DNA of 21,321 nucleotides, from positions 1 to 21,321 of IMG/VR virus record IMGVR_UViG_3300007541_009081; one strand, given 5' to 3'. This document shows positions 1 to 7,784 of this stretch, piece after piece. Positions within the stretch are counted from its first letter, which is position 1, and the number at the start of each line of letters is the position of its first letter. The DNA comes from a virus. Position numbers and translations under genes: made by a program. The notes below the pieces were generated by a model, which saw only the letters and a program-made list of their open reading frames with translations, had not been told where the DNA came from and made no database searches.

Positions 1-444
1 ACTGAAGGTGTTTCATTTCAACGTGATGATCTAAAAACAATCGTAAATCAATTTTATCCAGATTTACGTAAATGTCTTAACACTATTCAATTATCAATTG
101 TTCATGATAAAGTAAAAGGTGAAGACGATAAGTGGCTTAAAATCGATAAGTCAGTATTAGTTTCATCTAATTACATGACACAAGTTCTAAAAGAACTTAC
201 CCAAAAGAAACCTAATTTTAACAATATTAGACAAATTATTGCAGATGCAAATGTTCAAGACTTTGAAGAACTATATCGTTACCTTTATGATAACGCTTCT
301 ATCTATGCTCCTGGGTCCGAAGGTATGGTGGCAGTATACACTAACGAATATTCGTACCAAGCTAACTTCCGCATTGACAAAGAAATAAACGCAATGGCAC
401 TTATTGCTAAGTTAATTGAGCTAGCCAAACCTAAAGTATTGTGA
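1..444 (+). CDS. Sliding-clamp loader large subunit, gp44-like (C-terminal part)
   Basis: The reading frame is open from the first base of the window, so the 5' end, including the AAA+ ATPase core, lies upstream. The 147 visible residues match the C-terminal part of T4 gp44/RFC-small-subunit proteins: a segment of the form EG-x3-(x)-L-x-I-V-x-x-F-Y-P-D-L-R-K near the start is the family's 'FPDxRK' helix, followed by the helical collar domain. In T4-like phages this ATPase, with gp62, loads the gp45 clamp onto primed DNA for the replicative polymerase. The stop overlaps the next start (GTGA). The gp62-like gene at 1021 supports the call. Walker motifs cannot be checked here. Confidence 0.8.
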   Translation, partial: TEGVSFQRDDLKTIVNQFYPDLRKCLNTIQLSIVHDKVKGEDDKWLKIDKSVLVSSNYMTQVLKELTQKKPNFNNIRQIIADANVQDFEELYRYLYDNASIYAPGSEGMVAVYTNEYSYQANFRIDKEINAMALIAKLIELAKPKVL

Positions 445-626
445 ATTACCAGGTATTAGATATAAATGGGAAACTATTTAAATTAGTTAGAATCTTAAGA
501 GATGATAGACAATGGGATTTAGATATTTTAAGACAACTCTGGTATTGTACTAACACATTTAAAAAAGAAGGTGCTATATATTTTGTAAGAGAAATAGAAG
601 ATGTTGAATTTGAAGAACTTCCTTAA
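441..626 (+). CDS. Small conserved phage protein, unknown function
   Basis: This is a 61-residue protein starting at a GTG that overlaps the clamp-loader stop as GTGA, which suggests translational coupling. It has no signal peptide or membrane segment. The N-terminal half looks like a beta strand followed by a basic helix, and the C-terminus is acidic (EIEDVEFEELP). One cysteine (C36, in WYC) is not part of a metal motif. The layout, with a 'KEGAIYFVREIEDVEFEEL' type ending, resembles small proteins seen in other T4-like phages, but I cannot assign a function. Its position between the two clamp-loader genes is the only hint of a role in replication. Confidence 0.6.
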   Translation: MNYQVLDINGKLFKLVRILRDDRQWDLDILRQLWYCTNTFKKEGAIYFVREIEDVEFEELP

Positions 627-798
627 ATTTACTGTAATTTGGATTAGCCAAAACTTATCCATACCTTTTTGGATGGTTGGACACGTCCACTTAATGACAA
701 CAATTTATCAAGACATACATGAGATTATAGCCAGCTTAGGTATGAATATTATAGTATTAATTGGCTTTATTTTAGATTATAAATCACAAAACAAATGA
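601..798 (+). CDS. Small hydrophobic protein, probably membrane associated
   Basis: This is a 65-residue ORF that starts 26 bases inside the preceding gene and ends as ATGA with the next gene; that tight fit is the main reason to accept it. Two hydrophobic stretches are visible, roughly residues 8-32 (FLKFTVIW onward) and 47-58 (MNIIVLIGFILD), so it could span the inner membrane or be hairpin-anchored. An internal ATG near 673 would give a shorter form with only the second stretch. I recognise no family. Because the first part overlaps a coding region, its exact start is uncertain. Confidence 0.45.
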   Translation: MLNLKNFLKFTVIWISQNLSIPFWMVGHVHLMTTIYQDIHEIIASLGMNIIVLIGFILDYKSQNK

Positions 799-1034
799 TG
801 AATCAAGAACAACCTAAACTTAACATTGATATTAAAAACACAGAGAAAGTAGAAACCCCAGACGGTAACTATGTAGTAGCTGAAGGTCTTATTTTACGTA
901 AAGCATCACGTTTTGCTGTAGGTACTGAACAAGATGCGATTATTCCAATTCCTGTATTTTATGATGTAAAAACAGGAAAAATTTTAAAGGAAACTCTACC
1001 TAAAGAGATTCAAGACGAATATGACAATATTTGA
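795..1034 (+). CDS. Conserved phage hypothetical protein (79 aa)
   Basis: This 79-residue protein is coupled to its upstream neighbour by ATGA and overlaps the next gene by 14 bases. It is predicted to be mostly beta: alternating strands around 'TPDGNYVVAEGLILRK' and 'IIPIPVFYDVKTGKI', followed by a short acidic C-terminus. There is no cysteine cluster, signal peptide or membrane segment. It starts with two Met codons (MMNQ), so translation could begin at 795 or 798. I cannot name a function. It sits directly before the gp62-like gene, so it is probably co-expressed with the clamp loader. Confidence 0.6.
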   Translation: MMNQEQPKLNIDIKNTEKVETPDGNYVVAEGLILRKASRFAVGTEQDAIIPIPVFYDVKTGKILKETLPKEIQDEYDNI

Positions 1035-1437
1035 TTGGTTAAATGAAATAACAATCAAAAAAACTCTTCCTAATAACTTCACGGAAGAGTCATGGGATAA
1101 GTTCAATTCTTACATGATACATAGATATTTATCTATGAACATAGATTACATTGATATTGTAAATTATGTACAAAAGATAAATCCAACCAATAAGAAACAA
1201 ATTTATTCCATTTACCGAGAAATGATCCCAAAACAAAAAGTTTGGCTTAAATATATTAAGAGCCAAACACCAAAGAAGAATGACGAACTAGTAAATTATG
1301 TAGCTGAATATTTTGAATGCTCACTTGGTGAAGCAGATCATTATATTGACATTTTAAGAGAAACAGGAGTGCGTAATATACTTTGGCAGATGGGAGTTGA
1401 TGAAAAAGAACAAAACAAATTGGTAAAAAGCTTATAA
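1021..1437 (+). CDS. Sliding-clamp loader small subunit, gp62-like
   Basis: This 138-residue helical protein resembles T4 gp62, the non-ATPase subunit that joins a gp44 tetramer to form the clamp loader. The best-matching region is residues ~75-130: a K-x-W-x-K-Y segment, then a long helix ending at 'YVAEYFECSLGEADHYIDIL', and a C-terminal 'LWQMGVDEKEQ' tail, comparable with the gp62 C-terminal half. It is shorter than T4 gp62 (187 aa). Sequence similarity in this family is always weak, so the call relies on position downstream of a gp44-like gene as well as on the pattern. It overlaps the preceding gene by 14 bases, and the next gene starts 2 bases after its stop. Confidence 0.65.
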   Translation: MTIFDWLNEITIKKTLPNNFTEESWDKFNSYMIHRYLSMNIDYIDIVNYVQKINPTNKKQIYSIYREMIPKQKVWLKYIKSQTPKKNDELVNYVAEYFECSLGEADHYIDILRETGVRNILWQMGVDEKEQNKLVKSL

Positions 1438-1438
1438 T

Positions 1439-1840
1439 ATGGCTGGAAAAAGTGTTGACGATAAAACAATTTGGACTGTAAAAGAAGAACCAAAATTAAG
1501 TTACGGCCCTAAAGCAAGTGAAATCCTTAAAAAAGAATACCCTCATATTTACGCTGGCTATATGGCTATCGTGGAAGAGCAGTTTGAGCTATTTAGCAAA
1601 AAACATCTTGACTACGGTATGGCTAATATCAGCGCTGGTACTTTACTTGCTACTGAAGAAGAAAGGGCTTTCGCTCTTACAGGACTTTGGTATCGCATAA
1701 GCGATAAGATTAGTAGATGGAAAAATCTACTTATTAATAATAAAAGAATTAACAACGAACCACTAACTGATACTTATCAAGACATTGTTAATTATGGTAT
1801 CATTGCTCAATTAGTAGAGCGTGGTTTGTGGAAAAAATAA
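1439..1840 (+). CDS. DUF1599 / nucleotide modification associated domain 1 (Nmad1) protein
   Basis: This is a 133-residue all-helical protein. Visible family features are a helix with 'FSKKHLDYG' (~52-60), a central 'RISDKISRWKNLL' (~87-99), and a C-terminal 'NEPLTDTYQDIVNYG' segment, the usual 'E-x-x-x-DT-x-x-D-x-x-NY' signature of DUF1599. In Pfam this family is named nucleotide modification associated domain 1, from its association with phage base-modification genes; its biochemical activity is not established as far as I know. The start follows the gp62-like stop by one base (TAATATG). The next gene encodes a glycosyltransferase, which may be relevant to DNA modification. Confidence 0.75.
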   Translation: MAGKSVDDKTIWTVKEEPKLSYGPKASEILKKEYPHIYAGYMAIVEEQFELFSKKHLDYGMANISAGTLLATEEERAFALTGLWYRISDKISRWKNLLINNKRINNEPLTDTYQDIVNYGIIAQLVERGLWKK

Positions 1841-1841
1841 T

Positions 1842-2585
1842 ATGGAATATAAAATTCCTATAGTAAGTTTTATTTTACCTACTAAAAATAGAGTAGGTAA
1901 ACTTAAAAATTCACTTGATTCCTTATTTAATACTTGTTATGATAAGTATAATTTTGAGGTTTTATGTGGGGTTGATAATGATGATTTTGATACTATTAAT
2001 TTCCTTTCTCAATATTCTACAACCCACCCTAACGTAAAATATTATGAATTTAGTGAAAAAGGATATGAAAATATCTATAAAATCCAAAATATTTTAGCCA
2101 CTAAAGCATCAGGCAATTTTCTTGCTCTTTACACAGATGATGCTGTTTATACTTCTTTAAATTGGGATTTAGTTATTAAAGAATATTTAAATAAATTTAT
2201 AGTTCTAAATCCTATGGTTTCTCATATGGAACATTATGTTAGAGGTACTTATGAACTTTTTCCTGGATATATGTTTTGCATTTTACCTATAGTTCCTAAA
2301 AAATTAGTAGAATTAACTGGAAGAATGGCTAATAATACAGCATCAGATACTTGGATAAGTGAGCTTGTATTTCATGCTAATATTCCTTATATTCAAGAAG
2401 ATAATATTATTTTATCCCATTTTAGATTTGATGAAACTCAAAACGAGGATCATATAGATGATTTGTATTACGAAGTAGAAAGTAGGAAACAAATTGTTAA
2501 AGATAATTTTTACTCAGATTATCAAACTCAAGAAAGAATAAAGGATATAGAAAAAATAAAACAATACTTAAGTAGTTTTGCCTAA
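1842..2585 (+). CDS. GT2-like (GT-A fold) glycosyltransferase
   Basis: This is a 247-residue protein starting at the ATG one base after the Nmad1 stop; a GTG 21 bases earlier is open but less likely. The N-terminus 'PIVSFILPTKNRVGKLKNSL' is the typical first strand and helix of family-2 glycosyltransferases. 'VLCGVDNDD' (~41-49) and 'LYTDDAVY' (~92-99) fit the nucleotide-binding and DxD-like metal sites. The C-terminal region is charged and helical. It transfers a sugar from an activated donor; the acceptor is unknown. It is separated from the main glycan cluster by a nuclease and a DNA-binding gene and sits next to Nmad1, so DNA is one possible target. It is visibly more AT-rich than its neighbours. 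Confidence 0.7.
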   Translation: MEYKIPIVSFILPTKNRVGKLKNSLDSLFNTCYDKYNFEVLCGVDNDDFDTINFLSQYSTTHPNVKYYEFSEKGYENIYKIQNILATKASGNFLALYTDDAVYTSLNWDLVIKEYLNKFIVLNPMVSHMEHYVRGTYELFPGYMFCILPIVPKKLVELTGRMANNTASDTWISELVFHANIPYIQEDNIILSHFRFDETQNEDHIDDLYYEVESRKQIVKDNFYSDYQTQERIKDIEKIKQYLSSFA

Positions 2586-3528
2586 GAAAAAAATACCTTC
2601 CATTATTAAGGAAGTAAAATCAACCACGCCCCCAGACGTTGACTATAGCTATCAAAAGCAAATCTCATTTAGTCAATTTTCCATGTACGAGCAGTGCCCA
2701 CACAAATGGGCGCTGCAGTACAGGGATGGGCATCGTAAAACCGAAGTATCAATTCACATGACTTTTGGTACTGCTATTCACGAATCATTACAATTGTATT
2801 TAACTACAATGTATGAGGAAAGCAAAGCAGCAGCTGATAGGATTGATTTAGTAGAGCATTTTGAAGATACTCTAAGAAAACAATACAGAATTGACTATGA
2901 AAAAAATAATAAAGTACATTTTTCAGATTCTACTCAACTAAGAGAATTTTTTGAAGATGGAGTTGCTATTATCAATTGGTTCAAAAAGAAAAATGGAGTG
3001 TATTTTAGTAAACGTAACTGGTGGATAGTTGGTTGTGAAGTACCCATCCAATTAACGCCTAATCCTGCGTTTAAAAACGTTATTTACCGCGGATTTTTAG
3101 ACGTTGTATTGTATAATGAAGCAACAAAAACGATAAAAATCATTGATATCAAAACCTCTACTCGTGGTTGGAAAGACAAAGAAAAAAGTGATGAAGTTAA
3201 AAATATGCAATTGATTTTATATAAAAAATTCTTTGCTCAACAATATAACTTTCCAATAGATAATATTGATATTGAATATTTTATTGTAAAACGTAAAATC
3301 TATGAAGATGGAGATTACCCTGAAAAACGTATTCAAACCCATGTACCAACCTCAGGTAAAGTAAAAGTAAATAAAGCAACAAAAGCATTAAATGAATTTA
3401 TTGAACGTGCTTTCCAGAAGGATGGTTCGTATAATCAAGGACCACAATTAAAAAATCCTAGCAAATGGAATTGTCAATTCTGTCCTTTTAATAATGATAT
3501 TAATTTATGTGACAAGGGGTTATCTTAA
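2578..3528 (+). CDS. PD-(D/E)XK nuclease, RecB/Cas4-like, with probable Fe-S cluster
   Basis: This is a 316-residue protein starting at TTG, 8 bases inside the previous gene; no ATG precedes the first conserved motif. Motifs in order are S-x-x-x-Y-E-Q-C-P (C40), G-T-A-I-H-E (H68), G-F-L-D (D175), I-I-D-I-K-T-S (D190, K192) and a motif-IV Q-x-x-x-Y (Q211). Three C-terminal cysteines (C299, C302, C311) plus C40 match the four-cysteine 4Fe-4S arrangement of AddB and Cas4 nucleases. The protein should be a DNA exonuclease or endonuclease used in replication-linked recombination or host DNA breakdown. No helicase domain is fused. All catalytic residues appear intact. Confidence 0.8.
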   Translation: MPKKKIPSIIKEVKSTTPPDVDYSYQKQISFSQFSMYEQCPHKWALQYRDGHRKTEVSIHMTFGTAIHESLQLYLTTMYEESKAAADRIDLVEHFEDTLRKQYRIDYEKNNKVHFSDSTQLREFFEDGVAIINWFKKKNGVYFSKRNWWIVGCEVPIQLTPNPAFKNVIYRGFLDVVLYNEATKTIKIIDIKTSTRGWKDKEKSDEVKNMQLILYKKFFAQQYNFPIDNIDIEYFIVKRKIYEDGDYPEKRIQTHVPTSGKVKVNKATKALNEFIERAFQKDGSYNQGPQLKNPSKWNCQFCPFNNDINLCDKGLS

Positions 3529-3574
3529 AGACTCCTAATATATGTATATCAAACAATTAATTAAAAATAATGTT

Positions 3575-3760
3575 ATGAATAAAAAAGAAATGACTTTAAC
3601 TTCTGTAAAGATACAAAGTGAGTTATTTGATGAATTTAAAGTTTCGTGTGTTCGCCACAAATTTTCATTCCAAAAACTTGCTGATCGTTCAATTCATTTG
3701 TATCTTACAGACGAAAATTTTAGAAAACAAATACATAGTCATAATAATTTAGATATTTAA
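3575..3760 (+). CDS. Ribbon-helix-helix-like small DNA-binding protein
   Basis: The chosen start gives 61 residues (MNKKEMTL...). An in-frame ATG at 3542 would add 11 residues but seems less natural. The pattern 'TLTSVKIQSELFDEFK' followed by a helix, a turn and 'FSFQKLADRSIHLYL' is a strand-helix-helix arrangement typical of Arc/MetJ-type regulators, which dimerise and insert the beta ribbon into the DNA major groove. The C-terminus is short and polar. Similar proteins are common in large phages. It lies between the nuclease and the first large glycosyltransferase and could regulate either group, although no operator is evident nearby. Confidence 0.55.
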   Translation: MNKKEMTLTSVKIQSELFDEFKVSCVRHKFSFQKLADRSIHLYLTDENFRKQIHSHNNLDI

Positions 3761-3763
3761 TTT

Positions 3764-5194
3764 ATGAAAGAAGGTTACGTACCAAAGGATCAAAGGAAAA
3801 AAATTCTTTTGATGTGCGATGATATTAGACTACCATCAGGAATTGGAACGGTAGGACGAGAGCTAATTTTAGGAACAGCTCATCGCTATAATTGGGTAAA
3901 CTTAGGAGGAGCAATTGATCACCCTGAATTTGGAAAAAGATTTGACCTTAGTGAAGACACCAACAAAAACACAGGAATTACAGATGCTTCAGTTGTTGTT
4001 ATTCCTTATAATGGGTATGGTGATCCTACTACTTTAAGAAAACTTTTAGAAGAAGAACAACCTGATGCTATTTTCTTAATTACTGATCCTAGATATTGGG
4101 TTTGGTTATTTCAAATTGAAAACGAAATCCGTAAACAAATTCCTATTGCTTACCTTAATATTTGGGATGATCTTCCTGCTCCTTATTATAATAAAGCATT
4201 TTATGAATCATGTGATGCCTTATTTGGTATTTCTAAACAAACAGTTAACATTAATAAACTTGTTTTAGATGATAAAGCTAAAGGAAAAATTATTAAGTAT
4301 GTACCTCATGGTTTAAATCCAAAAATTCTTTACCCTCTTAAAGATAAAGAAAATAATAAAGAATTTCAAGAATTTAAAAAACATTTACTAAAAGGTAAAG
4401 AATATGATTTTGTAGTATTTTTTAATTCACGAAATATTAGACGTAAACAAGTACCTGATACTATTTTAGCATTTAAAACTTTTATAGATAAACTACCTAA
4501 AGAAAAAGCTAAAAAATGTCTTTTATTACTTCATACTGAAGCGGTTTTAGATCATGGAACTGATCTTCCTGCTATAATTAAAACTATATGCCCTAAAGAT
4601 AATATAGTAATCACTAATACCAGATTTAGTGTTGAGCAAATAAATTATCTTCACAACATAGCAGATGTTCAAATTCTTCTTACTTCAAATGAAGGTTGGG
4701 GATTAAGTTTAACTGAAGCCTTACTTGTAGGGAACCCTATTATTGCTAATGTAACAGGTGGTATGCAAGATCAAATGCGTTTTGAAGATGAAAATGGTAA
4801 TTGGATTGATTTTAACGCTGATTTCCCTTCTAATCATAGAGGTACTTACAAAAAACATGGTGAATGGGCATTCCCAGTATACCCAACAAGTCGTTCACTA
4901 CAAGGTTCTCCTCCTACACCTTATATTTTTGATGATAGATGTAATTGGGAAGATGCTGCTGACCAAATTATGGAGGTTTATAATCTTTCTTCTAAAGAAC
5001 GTAAAGATAAAGGTAATAAAGGTAGAAATTGGGCTCTTTCTAATGAAGCAGGTTTTACTCAAGAACATCAAGCTCAACGTATTATCGAAGGAATGGATGA
5101 ATTATTTTCAACTTGGAAACCTAGAGAAAAATTTGAATTTATTAATGCTACTGATTACAATCTTCCTGTTTTAAATCATAAATTAATTTATTAA
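3764..5194 (+). CDS. GT-B glycosyltransferase, GT4-like
   Basis: This is a 476-residue protein. The N-terminal Rossmann-like domain begins 'KKILLMCDDIRLPSGIGTV', with the glycine-rich loop usual for GT-B enzymes that open the acceptor side. The C-terminal domain contains 'SNEGWGLSLTEALLVGNPII', the E-x7-E motif (E310, E318) that binds the nucleotide-sugar donor in family GT4. A long insertion follows (~340-400). The C-terminal ~40 residues extend past the usual fold. It should be a retaining, soluble, cytoplasmic enzyme; sugar and acceptor are unknown. It is followed after one base by another GT-B gene. Confidence is high for fold and family, low for substrate. Confidence 0.85.
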   Translation: MKEGYVPKDQRKKILLMCDDIRLPSGIGTVGRELILGTAHRYNWVNLGGAIDHPEFGKRFDLSEDTNKNTGITDASVVVIPYNGYGDPTTLRKLLEEEQPDAIFLITDPRYWVWLFQIENEIRKQIPIAYLNIWDDLPAPYYNKAFYESCDALFGISKQTVNINKLVLDDKAKGKIIKYVPHGLNPKILYPLKDKENNKEFQEFKKHLLKGKEYDFVVFFNSRNIRRKQVPDTILAFKTFIDKLPKEKAKKCLLLLHTEAVLDHGTDLPAIIKTICPKDNIVITNTRFSVEQINYLHNIADVQILLTSNEGWGLSLTEALLVGNPIIANVTGGMQDQMRFEDENGNWIDFNADFPSNHRGTYKKHGEWAFPVYPTSRSLQGSPPTPYIFDDRCNWEDAADQIMEVYNLSSKERKDKGNKGRNWALSNEAGFTQEHQAQRIIEGMDELFSTWKPREKFEFINATDYNLPVLNHKLIY

Positions 5195-5195
5195 T

Positions 5196-6491
5196 ATGAG
5201 TAAAAATACGTTTTATATAAGCAGCCCTTTTGACACTTATAGTGGTTATGGTGCTCGTTCTAGAGATTTAATTAAAGCTATTATAGAATTAGATAAATAT
5301 GATGTAAAATTATTATCTCAACGCTGGGGAAATACACCCTTTGGATTCTGTACAAATAATCCTGAGTGGGGATTTCTTTTAGATTTAATAGTCCCTAACA
5401 ATAATCTTACTGAGCAACCAGATATTTGGGCTCAAGTTACTGTACCTAATGAATTTCAACCTGTAGGAAAGTATAATATTGGTTTTACTGCTGGTATGGA
5501 AACTACTTTAGTACATGGTAGTTGGGTAGAAGGAATAAATAGAATGGATATTACTTTTGCTTCATCTGAGCATTCTAAACAATCTTTTCTTAACTCAGTT
5601 TATGAAAAAAGAAATAATCAAAACCAAAAAGTAGGAGAAGTAAAAGTAGAAAAACCTATTGAAGTATTATTTGAAGGTGCTAACTTAGACGTTTATAAAC
5701 CTACTACTGAACCTTGTTTGATTGATTTTAATATTCCTGAATCATTTGCTTACTTATTTGTAGGTCATTGGATGCAAGGAGAGATAGGTGAAGATAGAAA
5801 AAATGTAGGTTTATTAATTAAAGCATTTTTAGAAACTTTTAAAAATAAAAAAAACAAACCTGCTTTAATTCTTAAAACTTCTCAAGTTGGGGCTTCTTAT
5901 ATGGATAGAGATGAAATTCTTAAAAAAATTTCATATATTAAGGAAACAGTAAATTCTGAAAATTTACCTAATATTTATCTTCTTCATGGTGAATTTACTG
6001 ATGAAGAAATGAATTCACTTTATAACCATTCTAAAATTAAAGCAATGGTTAGTTTAACTAAAGGTGAAGGCTTTGGTCGTCCATTACTTGAATTTAGTTT
6101 ATCACAAAAACCTATCATTACTACTTCATGGTCCGGCCATACAGATTTTTTACATAAAGAATTTAGTATTTTAATAGGAGGAACCCTTACAAATGTTCAT
6201 AAATCAGCAGTAGTTAAAGATATGATTTTACCTGAATCTCAATGGTTTTCCCCTGATCATGGACAAATTGGATATTTTTTAAATGATATGTTCGAAAATT
6301 ATAAAAAATATATCAGTGGGGGTAAACGACAAGCTTACTATAGTAAAACTAACTTTAGTAAAGACAAAATGAAAGAAAAACTAGATCTTCTTTTAACCCA
6401 AAATATCCCAGACTTACCTAAAAAAGTAGAACTTAAATTACCCCAAATTAAAAAAATTGAACTTCCTAAAAAACCTATACTAAATGGATAA
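5196..6491 (+). CDS. GT-B glycosyltransferase, GT4-like
   Basis: This is a 431-residue protein. The N-terminus 'YISSPFDTYSGYGARSRDL' is a GT-B opening with an S-G-Y-G loop. The donor-binding C-terminal domain starts near 'AYLFVGHWMQGE' (~185-197) and has 'EGFGRPLLE' (E291-x7-E299) followed by 'KPIITTSWSGHTDFL'. It ends in a Lys/Pro-rich tail of about 30 residues (repeated KLP/ELP-type units) that could be a flexible linker or docking tail. It follows another GT4-like gene by one base and overlaps the zinc-ribbon gene by 8 bases, so the three are probably translated together. Sugar specificity cannot be read from the sequence. Confidence 0.85.
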   Translation: MSKNTFYISSPFDTYSGYGARSRDLIKAIIELDKYDVKLLSQRWGNTPFGFCTNNPEWGFLLDLIVPNNNLTEQPDIWAQVTVPNEFQPVGKYNIGFTAGMETTLVHGSWVEGINRMDITFASSEHSKQSFLNSVYEKRNNQNQKVGEVKVEKPIEVLFEGANLDVYKPTTEPCLIDFNIPESFAYLFVGHWMQGEIGEDRKNVGLLIKAFLETFKNKKNKPALILKTSQVGASYMDRDEILKKISYIKETVNSENLPNIYLLHGEFTDEEMNSLYNHSKIKAMVSLTKGEGFGRPLLEFSLSQKPIITTSWSGHTDFLHKEFSILIGGTLTNVHKSAVVKDMILPESQWFSPDHGQIGYFLNDMFENYKKYISGGKRQAYYSKTNFSKDKMKEKLDLLLTQNIPDLPKKVELKLPQIKKIELPKKPILNG

Positions 6492-6930
6492 TTTAATTAC
6501 TTGTAATCGTTGCAGTTCAGATGCGTGTTATGTTCAAGAAGTAAGTGCTGATATTAAGCTATATTATTGTTATGGTTGTGGTTTCCAAGCTAATACTGCT
6601 ATGAACTCAGGCTCTAAATTTTTAAATGAACAACTAGAAATCCTTCCAGAGCTATATAAAGAATTAATGGGTGAAGATGAAAATGGATTAATTTGGATGC
6701 CTTCTACGGTTAATATTCCTGATAAAGGTATGGTGTTTGCTGATGGAGGTACTTCTTTAAATTGGTATTGGTCTGCTGTTAAAGCAATCCCTATGCCTGA
6801 AGAAGAAAAAGCTAAATTTGCTGAAAAAGGTAAAGATTATAAATGGAAAATGGACATGACTACTTTACAACATTTCCCAGAACGTGATTATATAGAAGCT
6901 CTTGATTATATTGGAGTGTTTGAAAAATAA
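6484..6930 (+). CDS. Zinc-ribbon phage protein, unknown function
   Basis: This is a 148-residue protein. C7-x2-C10 and C29-x2-C32 form a classical zinc ribbon, with an additional C15. After the ribbon comes a helical stretch (~45-65), then a beta-rich part containing 'TVNIPDKGMVFADGG' and a Trp/Tyr-rich segment 'NWYWSAVKAIP'. The end is acidic. There is no membrane segment. It lies between glycosyltransferases and overlaps the previous gene by 8 bases. The overall layout recalls proteins in marine T4-like phages, but I know no function. The ribbon could bind nucleic acid or just stabilise the fold. Confidence 0.65.
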   Translation: MDNLITCNRCSSDACYVQEVSADIKLYYCYGCGFQANTAMNSGSKFLNEQLEILPELYKELMGEDENGLIWMPSTVNIPDKGMVFADGGTSLNWYWSAVKAIPMPEEEKAKFAEKGKDYKWKMDMTTLQHFPERDYIEALDYIGVFEK

Positions 6931-6936
6931 ACCAAA

Positions 6937-7560
6937 ATGAAAATAAGTTACGCAATTACAGTTTGTAATGAGTTATTAGAAATTCAACGTTTACTTCCTT
7001 TTTTAATTGAGAACAAAAGGAAAGAAGATGAAATTGTAGTATTTTATGATACTAACAATGGTTCTAAATCTGTAGAAGATTATTTAAGAGCTCAAAGTGT
7101 AAATACAGTTCCCTTTAGATGGTTTGGTTATCATTTTAATGGTCACTTTGCTCATATGAAAAATGCTCTCACAGAAGCATGTTTAGGAGACTACATCTAC
7201 CAAATCGATGCTGATGAAATGATCTCAGAGTATGTAATGCGTTTACTCCCTCAAGTATTAGAAATGAATACAGTAGATGTTGTTAGAGTGCCTCGTATTA
7301 ATACAGTAGAAGGATTAACTCAAGAACATATTGATAAGTGGAAGTGGTACGTTAATGAACGTGGCTGGATTAACTTCCCAGACTATCAATGGAGAATTTA
7401 TAAACGTGTTCCTGAAATACGATGGGAAAATAAAGTACATGAAGTTCTTAATGGTTATGAAACTATGGCAGTTCTTCCTCCTGAGGAAGAATGGTGTTTA
7501 ATTCACCATAAGGATATTAAACGCCAAGAAAAACAAAATGAATATTATAGTAAGTTATGA
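6937..7560 (+). CDS. GT2-like glycosyltransferase
   Basis: This is a 207-residue protein. The N-terminus 'KISYAITVCNELLEIQRLL' is the first strand/helix of family GT2 (WaaE/KdtX-like opening). 'YIYQIDADEM' carries the D-x-D metal-binding motif (D91, D93). The last third has 'YQWRIYKRVPEIRWENKVHEVL', the 'R-I-(Y/F)-x-x-x-x-x-x-W-x-x-x-x-H-E' signature found in this GT2 subgroup. It ends just after a 'HHKDIKRQ' segment, about the length of a minimal GT-A domain, without membrane anchors. It ends as ATGA with the next gene. The likely role is transfer of one sugar in glycan assembly; donor unknown. Confidence 0.8.
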   Translation: MKISYAITVCNELLEIQRLLPFLIENKRKEDEIVVFYDTNNGSKSVEDYLRAQSVNTVPFRWFGYHFNGHFAHMKNALTEACLGDYIYQIDADEMISEYVMRLLPQVLEMNTVDVVRVPRINTVEGLTQEHIDKWKWYVNERGWINFPDYQWRIYKRVPEIRWENKVHEVLNGYETMAVLPPEEEWCLIHHKDIKRQEKQNEYYSKL

Positions 7561-7781
7561 AAGATAAATACCCTAATATGAAATCTACAGTTAATACTCA
7601 AGGTGAAGTAGTAACTCAAATAATTCATTTTGTAGGAGGAATTAAAAGAACATACCATGGTATTTTAAGTTCTTCTATTAAACAAGGACAATTTACTAAA
7701 TTTAAGTGTACTGATGGTAGCATGGTTATGATTAACGATGTTAATGTTTTATGTATTGAAGTTTTTACTGAAAAGTTTTAA
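7557..7781 (+). CDS. Small beta-rich protein, unknown function
   Basis: This is a 74-residue protein coupled by ATGA to the glycosyltransferase upstream. A second Met (residue 8) is a possible alternative start. Beta strands dominate: 'VVTQIIHFVGGIKRTYHGI', 'GQFTKFKCTDGSMVMIN' and 'NVLCIEVFTEKF', giving the look of a small barrel (SH3/OB-like). There is no signal peptide and no metal motif. I recognise no family. It is embedded in the glycan block but could be an unrelated phage protein. Confidence 0.6.
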   Translation: MKDKYPNMKSTVNTQGEVVTQIIHFVGGIKRTYHGILSSSIKQGQFTKFKCTDGSMVMINDVNVLCIEVFTEKF

Positions 7782-7784
7782 ATT

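Noticed and set aside
1518-1700. A 60-codon frame inside the Nmad1 gene
   Set aside because: It is a shifted frame of a gene with a recognisable DUF1599 pattern.
4758-5174. A 138-codon open frame on the + strand inside the first GT-B gene
   Set aside because: It lies wholly within a well-supported glycosyltransferase in another frame and its translation is a hydrophobic run without any family pattern.
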